A DNA stretch of 64,000 bases from Bacillota bacterium (GCA_023459275.1 JAEWVC010000019.1:1-64000); one strand, 5' to 3'. Positions 23,982 to 33,225 are shown, counted from the stretch's first letter. A program made the numbers and translations. The notes: generated by a model not told the origin, from the sequence alone.

Positions 23982-25049
23982 TCAGATGATTTCCAGATCG
24001 TCCCGCGAGCCCAGGGGCGGCATAGCTTTTGCAGGCCGGTCCTGATACCAGTAGGCCACAGAGGCGATGTCGTCCTGCAGCGGCAGATACCGCCGCCCGC
24101 TGCGCCAGCCCAAGGCCTGCATGGTAACCCTGAGGTCCTTCTTAAAATAGATGGGGTCGGTGATGTGCCAGCGGTACATGCCAAAGCGCATCTGGGAATC
24201 GTACAGCCGGTTGGGCCGAATCACCTGGGGCAGCCCGCTAAAGGCGGTGGAAAATTCCTCGTACTCGTGGGTCAATTGGTTTTCAAAATCGTAAGAGCCG
24301 CAGAAGTAATCCTCTGTACCCGTGCCGCAGATGGTGGGATATTCTTTGTCTCCGTCCATGAAGAACTTGATTTCTCCCTCGCCCCACCAGCCGCAGTTGT
24401 TGGTGCCCCAGGCCATATAAGTACCCACATACTGCCCCTTGCCGGTAACGCCGTCCAAAATGGTGTAGTCGGTTTTGTAGGGCAGGGGGTTTGTGCGCCT
24501 GAACTGGGCGTGGAAGTATCCTTCCTGCTCGCCTACAGGGCGCAAAGTATAGGTGATCTGGTAATAAATTGTCACCTGCTCAGCGTTGCGGTTTTCCAGG
24601 GTGATGCGGCAATTTTTCCTAAAAGGCATGCTCCAGTAGCAGTTGAATGCGCTGCCGGGGTTTACGCACACGGCCAGGGAGGTCACAGGCGCGTACCGGC
24701 CCCATCCGCAGGCGAAGAAATCCCCCAAGGGGCATTCTACGGATGGGATTTCGCTATCATCCCAATAAAAGCGGATGATTTGGTTGCGCCATACGCCGGT
24801 CGGGGTCAGCCAGATGTGGGTGATGGCCCCGGGGCCTTTCATATTCGCCAGTTCCAGTGTCTCGCCGGGAGCGATGTGCAGATAAGGGTTCACCTTCCAG
24901 CCGGTGCCCAGGTCCCGGGCGGCCAGCTTCGCGGTGCCTTCTTCAATGGGGGTGCGGCCGCCCATGCCCTTTTCCCCGGTCCTGTTTTCGGGGCAGATAG
25001 ATCGGGTTTCATAGCCGTGAAGTTGGGACAGGTCTTCCATCATACGCAT
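23982..25049 (-). CDS. GH172 (DUF2961) family glycosidase, probable exo-alpha-D-arabinofuranosidase
   Basis: 355 residues, complete for the family. DUF2961 hallmarks: GPGAITHIWLTPTG, RFYWDDSEIPSVECPLGDFFACGWG, GSAFNCYWSMPFRKNCRITLEN, and the GEGEIKFFMDGDKEYPT block followed by GTGTEDYFCGSYDF; the Glu residues in the last two are the likely catalytic pair. Known GH172 members release D-arabinofuranose (or D-fructofuranose) from alpha-linked ends. No signal peptide, so it acts on imported oligosaccharides. ATG at 25049 chosen over GTG 25058 because of GGAAGG spacing. Last gene of the operon that starts with the DUF6259 gene, directly behind a GH183-type gene. Substrate D-arabinan is an inference from this partnership. 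Confidence 0.85.
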   Translation of the reverse strand: MRMMEDLSQLHGYETRSICPENRTGEKGMGGRTPIEEGTAKLAARDLGTGWKVNPYLHIAPGETLELANMKGPGAITHIWLTPTGVWRNQIIRFYWDDSEIPSVECPLGDFFACGWGRYAPVTSLAVCVNPGSAFNCYWSMPFRKNCRITLENRNAEQVTIYYQITYTLRPVGEQEGYFHAQFRRTNPLPYKTDYTILDGVTGKGQYVGTYMAWGTNNCGWWGEGEIKFFMDGDKEYPTICGTGTEDYFCGSYDFENQLTHEYEEFSTAFSGLPQVIRPNRLYDSQMRFGMYRWHITDPIYFKKDLRVTMQALGWRSGRRYLPLQDDIASVAYWYQDRPAKAMPPLGSRDDLEII

Positions 25050-25166
25050 AAAAATCACCTTCCGCCGTTATTTGAAATTCTCAGGTTTGACAGGGGCCCG
25101 GTTAACGCATGCCAATGAACTTCGGGAGGCAGGGAGGCTGACAGAGCTCCGTGCGGGACCAACTGT

Positions 25167-26285
25167 TCAAGGCAAATCCGCCCGCATCCACATGATATTG
25201 TAGATGGGGAAATACTGGCTCATGGCAAAGTAGAACGTTTTTCCGCCGTCTCCTATGTATTTGGGATGCATATAGGCGCCGTACAAGGAGGGATATGCCG
25301 CCGCGGAAGCCAAGGTATACTCCTTGCTCCAGGTCCCCCAAGGGGTAACCCCCTCCCGCATGACGATGCCATGCGCCGGTTCGGATAGATAGGTCATCAG
25401 GAAATTGCCCAGGTACGGGTTGTAGATCACCGATATCTCGCCTGCCGGGGCATCGATCACCGTTTTCGCCTGATATACGCCCTCCTCGCCCGTAACCCAC
25501 ACGGGCGCGCCGCCCTCATCAAGGCCCGCGAAGTAAGCGTAGCTTTGATAATTCTCGATATCGTTTACCTTCACCTTCATCAGAGCCACACCGCCGTCCC
25601 GGCCGCTTGGGATGCCCCAGATATACATGGTGTCCCCCACCTGGCAATTAGCGGTCTGTATGAAATTGGAGTCCCCGGGCCACTTGACGGTATCAAGCTT
25701 TGTCCACTTCTGCCCCAGATCCTCCGACTTGGCCAATCCGGAATACCGGCAGTCCCAGCGCCCCGGGTCACCCCAGTGGGAGACGGACATGTAGATGCAG
25801 TAGAGCGTATCGCCCACCGCGAACAGGTTGGTGGGGATCACCGTCATTTCGGTGCCATCCACCTTCAGGCTGCCCAGCAGTTCCTTGGCGTTGCCGCGCT
25901 TATCCTTGACGGCATCCACAATGGTCAGCCCGTCGGAAGGATCGTCGTCCTTGATGAGGAAGAGCACGTTGCTGCGCCAGGAGCCGTAGTCGGCGTTTGA
26001 AAAGGTATCGCCGCCGAACAGATAGGTGGTACCGCCGATCACCGCCATGGAGCCCAGGTCCACGCCCCATACGTTGAAGCGGGATTGCGTCTTGTTTTCA
26101 CTGTCCTCCCCGGTGATCTGGGAAACCTTCGTGACGGCGGTCTTGGTCAGGGAATGCAATTCCCACTGCTTGCCGGGCAACTCACCAATGGCCGTATCTT
26201 TGCCCAGGGGAAGTGGTTCTGCCAGGGATGCGCAGGAACCCAGCAGCATCAGGGCGCCAAGGAGCGCCGCAAGGATTTTTTTCAT
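25167..26285 (-). CDS. secreted DUF4185 (GH183) protein, probable endo-D-arabinanase
   Basis: 372 residues. Signal peptide MKKILAALLGALMLLGSCASLAEP with a possible lipobox (LGSC). The mature protein is a beta-propeller-type DUF4185 domain: FNVWGVDLGSMAVIGGTTYLFGGDTFS, then TVIPTNLFAVGDTLYCIYMSVSHWGDPGRWDC, TNFIQTANCQVGDTMYIWG-like and SVIYNPYLGNFLMTYLS, ending in GKTFYFAMSQYFPIYNIMWMRADL. Characterised DUF4185 proteins define GH183, endo-acting on D-arabinofuranan. Being exported, it fits the first step: cutting the polymer outside the cell. ATG at 26285 after AAAGGGCGG, 23 bases behind the permease gene. Exact linkage specificity is unknown. Confidence 0.82.
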   Translation of the reverse strand: MKKILAALLGALMLLGSCASLAEPLPLGKDTAIGELPGKQWELHSLTKTAVTKVSQITGEDSENKTQSRFNVWGVDLGSMAVIGGTTYLFGGDTFSNADYGSWRSNVLFLIKDDDPSDGLTIVDAVKDKRGNAKELLGSLKVDGTEMTVIPTNLFAVGDTLYCIYMSVSHWGDPGRWDCRYSGLAKSEDLGQKWTKLDTVKWPGDSNFIQTANCQVGDTMYIWGIPSGRDGGVALMKVKVNDIENYQSYAYFAGLDEGGAPVWVTGEEGVYQAKTVIDAPAGEISVIYNPYLGNFLMTYLSEPAHGIVMREGVTPWGTWSKEYTLASAAAYPSLYGAYMHPKYIGDGGKTFYFAMSQYFPIYNIMWMRADLP

Positions 26286-26308
26286 GGATACCGCCCTTTC
26301 CAAGGAAA

Positions 26309-27151
26309 TCATTTGATGCCGGAGATCATCAGGCCTTTGACGATATGGCGTTGGAACAGCAGGAACACCAAAATAGGCGGCAGCGCCGCGATGGCGGAAC
26401 CGGCCAGCACCACGCCATAGTTGTTGGCGTACATGTTGTTGTAGGAACGGATCGCCTGCATCACTTGCATGTACTTGGAACTGGTAACCGTCATGGCCGG
26501 CCATAGGAAGCTGTTCCAGTAGCCCAGGAACGCGCCGGTGCCAATGATCACGTAGGGGGATTTGGCGTTGGGGATGAACACGCTCACAAAGATGCGGAAC
26601 CGGCTGGCCCCGTCAATCAGCGCGGCTTCCTCGGTAGCCATGGGCATGTTCAGGAAAAACTGCCGGAAAAAGAAGATGGAGTAGGCGCTGGCCAGCCCCG
26701 GCAGGATCAATACCCAGTAGGAATCAAGCATCCCCAGGCTGTTGACCACCACAAAGGAAGTAACCAGGATGGTGATCCCCGGGATGTACATGGTAAAGAT
26801 GGTAATGCGCCAGAGCAGCTTTTTGAAGGTGAAATCCAGCCTGGCATAGGCGTAGGCCGCCATGGAGTTGATGGTCACGGCCAAAACCGCCGCCGTCACC
26901 GCCACAAAGCCGCTGGATTTCATGGCCTGCAAAAAAGGATAGCTCGATTCCTCAAACAGCTTTTGAACATTGTCAAAATTCCACACAGTGGGGAAAAAGC
27001 GCAGGGGATTGGCTTTCAGTACCTCTTTGGCCGGCTTGAAGGCGGAAACGATCATCCACAGCAACGGAAAGAGGGAAATCACCGTTACCATCAGTGCCAG
27101 TACGGTGAAAACGATCTCCGTGGTTTTTTTGTGCCTGTTGACAGAGCTCAT
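26309..27151 (-). CDS. ABC sugar transporter permease (MalG type)
   Basis: 280 residues, six membrane helices. EAA loop MATEEAALIDGASRFRIFVSVFIPNAKSPY; ending LLFQRHIVKGLMISGIK. Partner of the next upstream permease. ATG preceded by GGGGGAGG. Embedded in the operon with GH183 and GH172 genes, so it presumably imports D-arabinofuranose oligosaccharides. Confidence 0.92.
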   Translation of the reverse strand: MSSVNRHKKTTEIVFTVLALMVTVISLFPLLWMIVSAFKPAKEVLKANPLRFFPTVWNFDNVQKLFEESSYPFLQAMKSSGFVAVTAAVLAVTINSMAAYAYARLDFTFKKLLWRITIFTMYIPGITILVTSFVVVNSLGMLDSYWVLILPGLASAYSIFFFRQFFLNMPMATEEAALIDGASRFRIFVSVFIPNAKSPYVIIGTGAFLGYWNSFLWPAMTVTSSKYMQVMQAIRSYNNMYANNYGVVLAGSAIAALPPILVFLLFQRHIVKGLMISGIK

Positions 27152-27169
27152 GATATCCTCCCCCTCTCC

Positions 27170-28084
27170 TTATTCGTCCTGGGCCTTTTGCGAGCCGATC
27201 AGCGTAAACACGATGCTGTTGAGCGCGCCGATGACCACCATCAGCAAAAGGGCCGCCGCAACGGTGTAGCCCATGGTATATTCCGGGCTCTTGAAGTTGT
27301 TGTAGATGTATATCATCGGCGTCAGCGTGCTGTTCACAGGGCCGCCGGTTCCGTTCATCATCAGGTAGGGCAAATCGAACATCTGCAGCGTGGACGTCAT
27401 CAGGCCGATCAGAATTAGGATGAACACATTGCGCATGGAGGGCAGGGTAATTTTGAAGAGCTTCGTCCAGCTGTTGGCCCCATCCACCTCCGCCGCTTCG
27501 TAGTAGCTTTGCGGGATGTTTTGCAAGCCGGCATACATGATCAGCGAATTGTACCCGAAGCCCATCCAGATGGCTGCCACGGATACGGAGATTTTGGACG
27601 ACATGGGCTGGGCCAGGAAGGGAATCCGCTTGCCCCCGAACTGCCGCACGGCCCAGTTCAATATGCCGCCCTGGTAATTAAAGATAAACAAAAAGATCAC
27701 CGAGGCCACCACGCCCGCGATGACCGTGGGCACGTAGATGGCTGTTTTGGCGTACGCACCGACCTTTGTATTCATGCCGCGCAGGACATGGGCAAAAAGG
27801 AAGGTCAATATCAACTGTGTGGGCACAATAATGGCAACGAACTGCAGGATGTTGAAGATAGACTTGTGGAACAGCTGGTTTTTCAGCACGTTCACAAAGT
27901 TGGCGATCCCCACGAATCTGCTGTCGGCATACCATTGCCAATCATAAAAGCTCCTTGAGAAGGCCATAAACATGGGCGCCAGCACAAATACGCCCAAACA
28001 TGCGATAGAAGGCAGGATCATCAAGTACGCCGTCCAGTGATCCATGCGCCTGGTGGACAGCCCGTGCGCTTTTCCCTTGGCCAC
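27170..28084 (-). CDS. ABC sugar transporter permease (MalF type)
   Basis: 304 residues. First helix TAYLMILPSIACLGVFVLAPMFMAF; EAA loop SYYEAAEVDGANSWTKLFKITLPSM. GTG start with AAGGAAG upstream. Separated from the solute-binding gene by 136 bases that contain an intrinsic-terminator-like stem-loop. Confidence 0.92.
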   Translation of the reverse strand: MAKGKAHGLSTRRMDHWTAYLMILPSIACLGVFVLAPMFMAFSRSFYDWQWYADSRFVGIANFVNVLKNQLFHKSIFNILQFVAIIVPTQLILTFLFAHVLRGMNTKVGAYAKTAIYVPTVIAGVVASVIFLFIFNYQGGILNWAVRQFGGKRIPFLAQPMSSKISVSVAAIWMGFGYNSLIMYAGLQNIPQSYYEAAEVDGANSWTKLFKITLPSMRNVFILILIGLMTSTLQMFDLPYLMMNGTGGPVNSTLTPMIYIYNNFKSPEYTMGYTVAAALLLMVVIGALNSIVFTLIGSQKAQDE

Positions 28085-28178
28085 TTTGCTTCCTTCCCTT
28101 CGAAATTATTCCTTTGACCATGAAAGGCCGGGGAGCCGGCTGCTTCGTGGAACCGGCCGAATAGAGATCCACGCCGGG

Positions 28179-28206
28179 AAAAAAGGGGAGGGGCTTGCCC
28201 CTCCCC
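28179..28206 (-). terminator. internal terminator/attenuating stem-loop between binding protein and permease genes
   Basis: GGGGAGGGGC pairs perfectly with GCCCCTCCCC (28185-28206). Read on the reverse strand it is followed by TTTTTT (28179-28184), the full form of an intrinsic terminator. Being inside the operon it probably terminates part of the transcripts, lowering permease and enzyme levels relative to the binding protein. Confidence 0.8.
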
Positions 28207-28220
28207 CGCACAGGTGTTTA

Positions 28221-29516
28221 TCAGGGCTTTTTGCTGGCGTAGTCATTATCCTGGATATACTGATTAATGGCGTCCGCGGCAGCCTGCAGCGCAGCCTCAG
28301 GCGTCGCGCCGTTCACAAGCACCTCGCCCATGGCGGTGAGCAGGTTGGCGCTGAAGTCCCAGGCGTACAGCGGCTCACTGATGGCGTTGGGGATGATCTG
28401 GGAGGAGACTGCCTGCATCCAGACGTCATCCTTCGCGGCGGTATCGGTGGTCAGATACTCGTCCACGGAAGCCCGGGGCGAATACTTTGAAAAGCTCGCG
28501 GCCTCGAAGAAGGAGCCGGCACGGGCCGGGTCGGAACCCAGCAGCCAGGTGATATAAGCCGCGGCACCCTCGGGCTGCTTGGCCTTGGCATCGATCACAT
28601 AGGTCCAGCCGCCCACGGTGGTGTGGAAGGGGCTGCCGTCCTTGGTGGGAGCGGGGGCCACGCCGATTTTGTCCACCATGTCGGGATAGTTCTGCAAAAG
28701 GTCCGCAATGCCCCAGGAACCGGAGAAGGTCATAGCCACGCTGCCGTCGCCGATGAGGCGGGCAGAACCGTTATAGGCTTCCAGCGCTTGGGCGGGAACC
28801 GCCTCTGTGTCATACAGGTCCTTCATGAAGGTCAAAAGATCCACATAGCCCTGATCCTGGCAGTCGGCCTTTGTCCAATCGTCGGAAATGGGCCAGTGGC
28901 CTGCGGCGGTGTATTCCCAGCCCCACATGGACCACTCATAGTTAAAGGTGGCGCCATAGATATCGTCGGTAGTCATTTTCTGGGCGGCGTCGATGAATTC
29001 AGCCCAGGTCTTGGGGGGCTCGCTGTAGCCGGCGGCTTCCAGCAGATCCTTGCGGTAGTACATGACCACAGCGGGCTCTACCATCTGCGGGTAGGCATAC
29101 TTGTGGCCCCCCTGGGAAACCATGTCCAGCACGTTGGGATACAGGTCATCCCAGGATTCCTGGGGGATCAGGTCGTCCAGCGACATGTACAGGCCCTGGC
29201 TGGCGCCCCAGGGAATGGCACCATAGTTCATCACCAGCATATCCGGCATGGTGCCGGCGGCGCGGGCCGCGGTCACCTTTTCATCCCAGGCGGCACCGTC
29301 CACGAATTCCTGGGTGATGTAGTATTTCTGGGTGGGATCGGCGTTGAATTCCGCCGCCATCTGTTCGCACCAGGCGCGGTTCCAGTCCTCAAAAATACGG
29401 TTCCAGAACACCACTTCCGTCTTGCCCTCAGTGGTGCTGGCAGCCATGGCCACGGGGATGGACACCATGGTCAGCGCCATTGCCAAAACAAGAGCCCATG
29501 TAACGAGACGTTTCAT
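28221..29516 (-). CDS. ABC sugar transporter solute-binding protein (family 1)
   Basis: 431 residues. Signal peptide MKRLVTWALVLAMALTMVSIPVAMA. SBP_bac_1 features: TEVVFWNRIFEDWNRAWCEQMAAEFNAD, KYAYPQMVEPAVVMYYRKDLLEAAG, WSMWGWEYTAAGHWPISDDW and GGWTYVIDAKAKQPEGAAAYITWL. Expected to bind the oligosaccharide made by the secreted GH183 protein. ATG at 29516 after AAGGAGGATC, 19 bases behind the DUF6259 gene. Confidence 0.9.
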   Translation of the reverse strand: MKRLVTWALVLAMALTMVSIPVAMAASTTEGKTEVVFWNRIFEDWNRAWCEQMAAEFNADPTQKYYITQEFVDGAAWDEKVTAARAAGTMPDMLVMNYGAIPWGASQGLYMSLDDLIPQESWDDLYPNVLDMVSQGGHKYAYPQMVEPAVVMYYRKDLLEAAGYSEPPKTWAEFIDAAQKMTTDDIYGATFNYEWSMWGWEYTAAGHWPISDDWTKADCQDQGYVDLLTFMKDLYDTEAVPAQALEAYNGSARLIGDGSVAMTFSGSWGIADLLQNYPDMVDKIGVAPAPTKDGSPFHTTVGGWTYVIDAKAKQPEGAAAYITWLLGSDPARAGSFFEAASFSKYSPRASVDEYLTTDTAAKDDVWMQAVSSQIIPNAISEPLYAWDFSANLLTAMGEVLVNGATPEAALQAAADAINQYIQDNDYASKKP

Positions 29517-29535
29517 ACCAAAGATCCTCCTTCTT

Positions 29536-31734
29536 TTATTTGATTTCCAGCATGTACGGCGCGCGGGGTTCAAGGGTCACCGTTACGGCGCGCTCCTCCC
29601 CGTCGTGCAGCATGCCTAAATCCGTCTTTTGGATTGCGTCCTCCCTGTCAAAGCCGGTTAGGAGGCACATGGTTTTGCTGCCCTCGGAAAGCCCCTGGGA
29701 ATCCTGGGAGACCATAAAGGACAGCGTATGGGGAACCTTGTCCGCGTTGCAAAGAAACAGCGCCCAGCCGTTCAGGCCATTGTCAAAAGCCGAGGCCACA
29801 ACAGCCTTCACTTTGATGGTCCCCTTTGCCTTGTAGGAAGGGTCCTTCTGCCCATGGTTGTAGTGGTACCAGTCCAGGCTGACCTCCGGAATATCCATCC
29901 GCGGCGTGCGGGTCATCCGCCCATAGGCCAGATACGGATTCCCGGCCCCTAAACGCAACCTTGCAAATTGCCCCACATATGCGGCCCTGTCCGGGGCAAA
30001 GGCGCAGTGCTGGGGGTCGAAATGGAAGTAATGCTCCTGCCCGTCGGTTTCCCGCCCGTCCAGCTCCTCCATGGGGCTGTACTCATGATTGATCTCATAC
30101 AGCCCGCCCCACAGGTACACCTTGGCTACATTGTAGTAAAAAAGCTCGCCGATTTCATGGACCAATTTTCCCCAGCCATCCATGCGCACAGCACCCATCT
30201 CGTGATACACATAATCAAACATTGGGATCATCTGTGCAAGGCCGCTGCGCATTTGATCCCGGAAGGGCCATGTTTCCAAGGTGGAGCAGGGCTGCGCCCA
30301 GGCCCTTGCCTGATAAAAATCCAGATAGGGCAAAAAGGCTTCGTTCATCATTTCCGTACCCAGGGGGATCTGCTTCCCGGCTTCTTCTTGAAGGGCCGCC
30401 GCCGTGTCCTGATAGACCGCGGCGTACCCATCGGTGATCTCCTTGCCTCCGCCCGGCCGGTGGCCGTGGCTTTCATCCAGACAAACTTTGATCAGGTTGT
30501 TGGCGGAAATATCATAGTACATGGCGTCCACGCCGGCCTCTTTCAAGACGGTTACATCCCGCTCCCGGTGGAAATCCTTTGTAAAGCCGTCGCAGGGGCA
30601 CAGCATGTTGAAGGTATACCCGTCATGGCTGAAGGTGGGCTTCGGAAATTTTTGCAGATGGGGCTTCAATGTCTCGGGGTTGCTCTTGTCCATACCTACC
30701 AGGAAGTCAAACTCGAAAGGCGCGAAATAGTCTCCGTTTTCACGGATGGCCTGCAAATTTGCTTCGTTGAACTTTGTGGGCACCCAGTCGCACATGTCCC
30801 CGGGCACGCCCCAGCCGAAGGTTTGGGGCGTATTGGTCCAGTCCGGCCCCAGCACATGGAAACCCGGCGTGCCAATGTCCTCCCGGTAGCGGCGCAGCCA
30901 TTTTGTCCGGTCATGGCCTGCGTTGATGCCAAAGGTACAGTATCCCGCCTTTTCCCGAAGCCAATCCGCCCGCCCTTTGCGCTCCCTGGCCGGGCCCTGA
31001 TGGCACCAGGGTTGGCGGAGTGCCCAGGCCTTATACAGCTCCGCCGCCTCCTGCCAGCCCTCGCCACCCGTAAAACGGACCGCGAAATCGTAAGCCATCT
31101 CAATGCGGCTGCCAGGAACGGCGTTCTCGAACCCCGTCATGTGGCTGGCGGCCAAGCCGCCTTTATTCCTGAACACGTTCAGCCATTTTTGATGGTTCTC
31201 CCCATCCAAGGCCGCAAAATACAGGCCACCCTTGTTCTCTTCGTAATAGGTAAAAAATTGCATGGATGCGCCGGAGAAGGATTCCGGATAAGGCGTGTAG
31301 CGCAGGCCGCCCGTCTCCGGCAGGTAGGAGGCGGGATCGCGCAGCAGCACGCCCGTAGCATAGGCATGTGCCAGGTATCCATCCGTGCCGTAATCCGGCA
31401 GAGAGCCTAGAAGGGGATACTCAAACGCCTTCACGCAGGAATCCGCATCATTTTGAAGCGCCGCCCGGAAGGACACGCCGTCCTCCAGCAAGGTGACACG
31501 CGCCTGAAGCACCACACCCGCCATCCGCCAGAAAAGAGAAACTCCGTCTTCTTCCGCCTTCACGGAAAGCGTAAACTCCGCTTCCGCCATCTCCCCGCCC
31601 GATGATAGGCGAAACGGCGGAAAAGCGATGCCGCCGGACAGATATTCCCGGCCCCGCACCTTGTCGAAAAGCCCGGCAGCAGCCCCTGTGGCATCGTCAA
31701 TGATAAGGCGGACCCGCTGATTTTGAAGAATCAT
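29536..31734 (-). CDS. DUF6259 domain protein, candidate glycoside hydrolase
   Basis: 732-residue cytoplasmic protein (no signal peptide). An N-terminal beta-sandwich (about residues 1-230) precedes a TIM-barrel-like central part: GYCTFGINAGHDRTKWLRRYREDIG, LGPDWTNTPQTFGWGVPGD, DAMYYDISANNLIKVCLDESHGH, and GTEMMNEAFLPYLDFYQARAW. The Asp in YYDISANN and the Glu in GTEMMNE sit at strand ends typical of catalytic acids in barrel glycosidases; this is inference. A C-terminal beta domain ends in EPRAPYMLEIK. I recall the family only as DUF6259, with no settled activity. As first gene of the operon with GH183 and GH172 and under the shared operators it is a good candidate for an additional hydrolase of the same glycan. 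ATG at 31734 after AAGGGAAAG. Confidence 0.75.
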   Translation of the reverse strand: MILQNQRVRLIIDDATGAAAGLFDKVRGREYLSGGIAFPPFRLSSGGEMAEAEFTLSVKAEEDGVSLFWRMAGVVLQARVTLLEDGVSFRAALQNDADSCVKAFEYPLLGSLPDYGTDGYLAHAYATGVLLRDPASYLPETGGLRYTPYPESFSGASMQFFTYYEENKGGLYFAALDGENHQKWLNVFRNKGGLAASHMTGFENAVPGSRIEMAYDFAVRFTGGEGWQEAAELYKAWALRQPWCHQGPARERKGRADWLREKAGYCTFGINAGHDRTKWLRRYREDIGTPGFHVLGPDWTNTPQTFGWGVPGDMCDWVPTKFNEANLQAIRENGDYFAPFEFDFLVGMDKSNPETLKPHLQKFPKPTFSHDGYTFNMLCPCDGFTKDFHRERDVTVLKEAGVDAMYYDISANNLIKVCLDESHGHRPGGGKEITDGYAAVYQDTAAALQEEAGKQIPLGTEMMNEAFLPYLDFYQARAWAQPCSTLETWPFRDQMRSGLAQMIPMFDYVYHEMGAVRMDGWGKLVHEIGELFYYNVAKVYLWGGLYEINHEYSPMEELDGRETDGQEHYFHFDPQHCAFAPDRAAYVGQFARLRLGAGNPYLAYGRMTRTPRMDIPEVSLDWYHYNHGQKDPSYKAKGTIKVKAVVASAFDNGLNGWALFLCNADKVPHTLSFMVSQDSQGLSEGSKTMCLLTGFDREDAIQKTDLGMLHDGEERAVTVTLEPRAPYMLEIK

Positions 31735-31770
31735 GGCTTTCCCTTCTTCTGCCGTTTCTGTAGTCTTCCA

Positions 31771-31790
31771 ATATGACATCGATGTCATAT
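31771..31790. promoter_or_regulatory. LacI-type operator 1 (perfect palindrome)
   Basis: ATATGACATCGATGTCATAT is a perfect 20-bp palindrome in the leader of the DUF6259 operon, 37 bases upstream of its ATG. Same core as three other sites around the LacI gene at 32070-33080. Confidence 0.8.
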
Positions 31791-31882
31791 CGCCTATATG
31801 CGAAAACAACCTTTTCCGAGCGCAAACGGAAGCTTGAATCCGCTTGCTTTTCTTTTGCGATGATGCTGCACAGCGGGCTATG

Positions 31883-31896
31883 TAACATCGTTGTCA
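31883..31896. promoter_or_regulatory. LacI-type operator 2, at the transcription start
   Basis: TAACATCGTTGTCA matches the core TGACATCGATGTCA at 12 of 14 positions. It lies just downstream of the -10 box of the reverse-strand promoter, so it overlaps the likely transcription start. Its centre is 109 bp from that of operator 1. Confidence 0.7.
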
Positions 31897-31903
31897 TGTA
31901 ACA

Positions 31904-31932
31904 ATGATACCAGAATACATCGGGCGTGTCAA
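31904..31932 (-). promoter_or_regulatory. promoter of the DUF6259-ABC-GH183-GH172 operon
   Basis: Reverse strand: TTGACA (31927-31932), 17-bp spacer, TATCAT (31904-31909). The leader is about 160 bases long and carries two operator-like sites. Confidence 0.78.
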
Positions 31933-32069
31933 TACAGTTTATACAACATTTCCAAGGCATCCTTTCGGATAAGGAGAACCGCAGAAAATCCCCCGCCGGA
32001 AAAATCGATCCTTCCCCGCAGGGTAGGAACAGCACGGCTCCGGCCCTTCCTTGCTCCCTTCCGGACACG

Positions 32070-33080
32070 TCACGTATGGGCGCTGGAACCGCGCTGGCAC
32101 AGTTCCGGCTGCAGCCGGATGGTCTGTTTCTCTATTCTGCCTTTCAGGATGCGCTCCATCAAAAGCTGGGCGGCATGCCTGCCGATATCCTCTTCCTTCA
32201 TGTTAATGGAGGAAAGCTCCGGGCTGGTGCAAGTGGCCAGGTCGGTGTTGTCCATGCCGATGATGGCCACATCCTGGGGAATGCGCAGGCCGCGGCGCTT
32301 GCAAACCTTCAGCGCGCCGATGGCCATCAGGTCATTGGCCACCACCAGCGCCTCCGGCACGGTGCCGGCGGAAATCAGCTCTTCCATGGATCTCTCGCCG
32401 CTTTCCCTGGAAAAATCCCCCTCCTTGAGCAGCTTTTGGTTGATGGGTACATTGCCCTCGTTCATGGCTTTCATGAAGCCGGCAAACCGTTCCCGGCCGG
32501 TCTGCACGGAGGTGTCCCCGCCGATGTATCCTATCTTTTGGAACCCATGTTCAATAAAATATTTGCACGCCATATAAACGCCTTCGAAGGTATCGATATA
32601 CACGCAGTCAAAGTGGTCCTCGCCTTTCAGGGACTGGTAGTTATTGGTCAGCACCACAGGCTTTTGACAGGTGTTGACCTCGCTGATGTTCTCCTTGTTG
32701 AAATCAAAGGATACAAAGATCATGCCGTCCCCATACCCCTCCTTTAAATTGCGCAGCATTTTCCTCTCGATTTCCTTATCTCCCCGGGTATGGCAGAGGA
32801 TGGTATAGTACCCATATTGGTCCAGCACATCACTGGCGCCTTTGATCATGCCGAAATAGAAGGGGTTGTAGATGTCGGGAATGCAGAAAAGAATCTTGTT
32901 GGTGCGCTTGCTCTTTAAGGCCCTGGCGGCATGGGAGGGCACATAGTTCATCCGCTTGGCCGCCTCCATGATCCTGTCGTATTTTTCCTTGCTGCAATAA
33001 CCCGTTCCCCGGAGCGCCCTGGCTACCGTGGAGGGGGATACGCCTACCTCCTGGGCAATCTCGTATATGCTGGCCACCAT
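32070..33080 (-). CDS. LacI family transcriptional regulator of the D-arabinan-type locus
   Basis: 336 residues. Helix-turn-helix VASIYEIAQEVGVSPSTVARALRGTGYCS, hinge SHAARALKSKRTNKILFCIPDIYNPFY and a sugar-binding domain (ALVVANDLMAIGALKVCKRRGLRIPQDVAIIGMDNTDLATCTSPELSSI). ATG at 33080 after GGGGG; the longer frame from 33149 would include an operator-like sequence. It lies between the two divergently arranged gene sets that share its likely operator, and one operator copy (33107-33120) is 27 bases upstream of its own start, suggesting autoregulation. Confidence 0.9.
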   Translation of the reverse strand: MVASIYEIAQEVGVSPSTVARALRGTGYCSKEKYDRIMEAAKRMNYVPSHAARALKSKRTNKILFCIPDIYNPFYFGMIKGASDVLDQYGYYTILCHTRGDKEIERKMLRNLKEGYGDGMIFVSFDFNKENISEVNTCQKPVVLTNNYQSLKGEDHFDCVYIDTFEGVYMACKYFIEHGFQKIGYIGGDTSVQTGRERFAGFMKAMNEGNVPINQKLLKEGDFSRESGERSMEELISAGTVPEALVVANDLMAIGALKVCKRRGLRIPQDVAIIGMDNTDLATCTSPELSSINMKEEDIGRHAAQLLMERILKGRIEKQTIRLQPELCQRGSSAHT

Positions 33081-33106
33081 CTTATCCCCCTTTTTCGCGC
33101 GATGTG

Positions 33107-33120
33107 TGACATCGAGTTCA
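33107..33120. promoter_or_regulatory. LacI-type operator 3, upstream of the regulator gene
   Basis: TGACATCGAGTTCA matches the core TGACATCGATGTCA at 12 of 14 positions; one half-site is perfect. Position fits autoregulation. Confidence 0.6.
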
Positions 33121-33225
33121 CAGCGGAAAACCAACCGTTTCCCAGTCACATGGTTTCCCCATAATCCATCTCACACTTTCCGGTGTATTGTAACACCAAT
33201 TTCGGAGGAATGCAATGAAATTCTA

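Noticed and set aside
29968..31410. 480-codon open frame antisense to the DUF6259 gene
   Set aside because: Shadow frame; no start signal, no recognisable domain.
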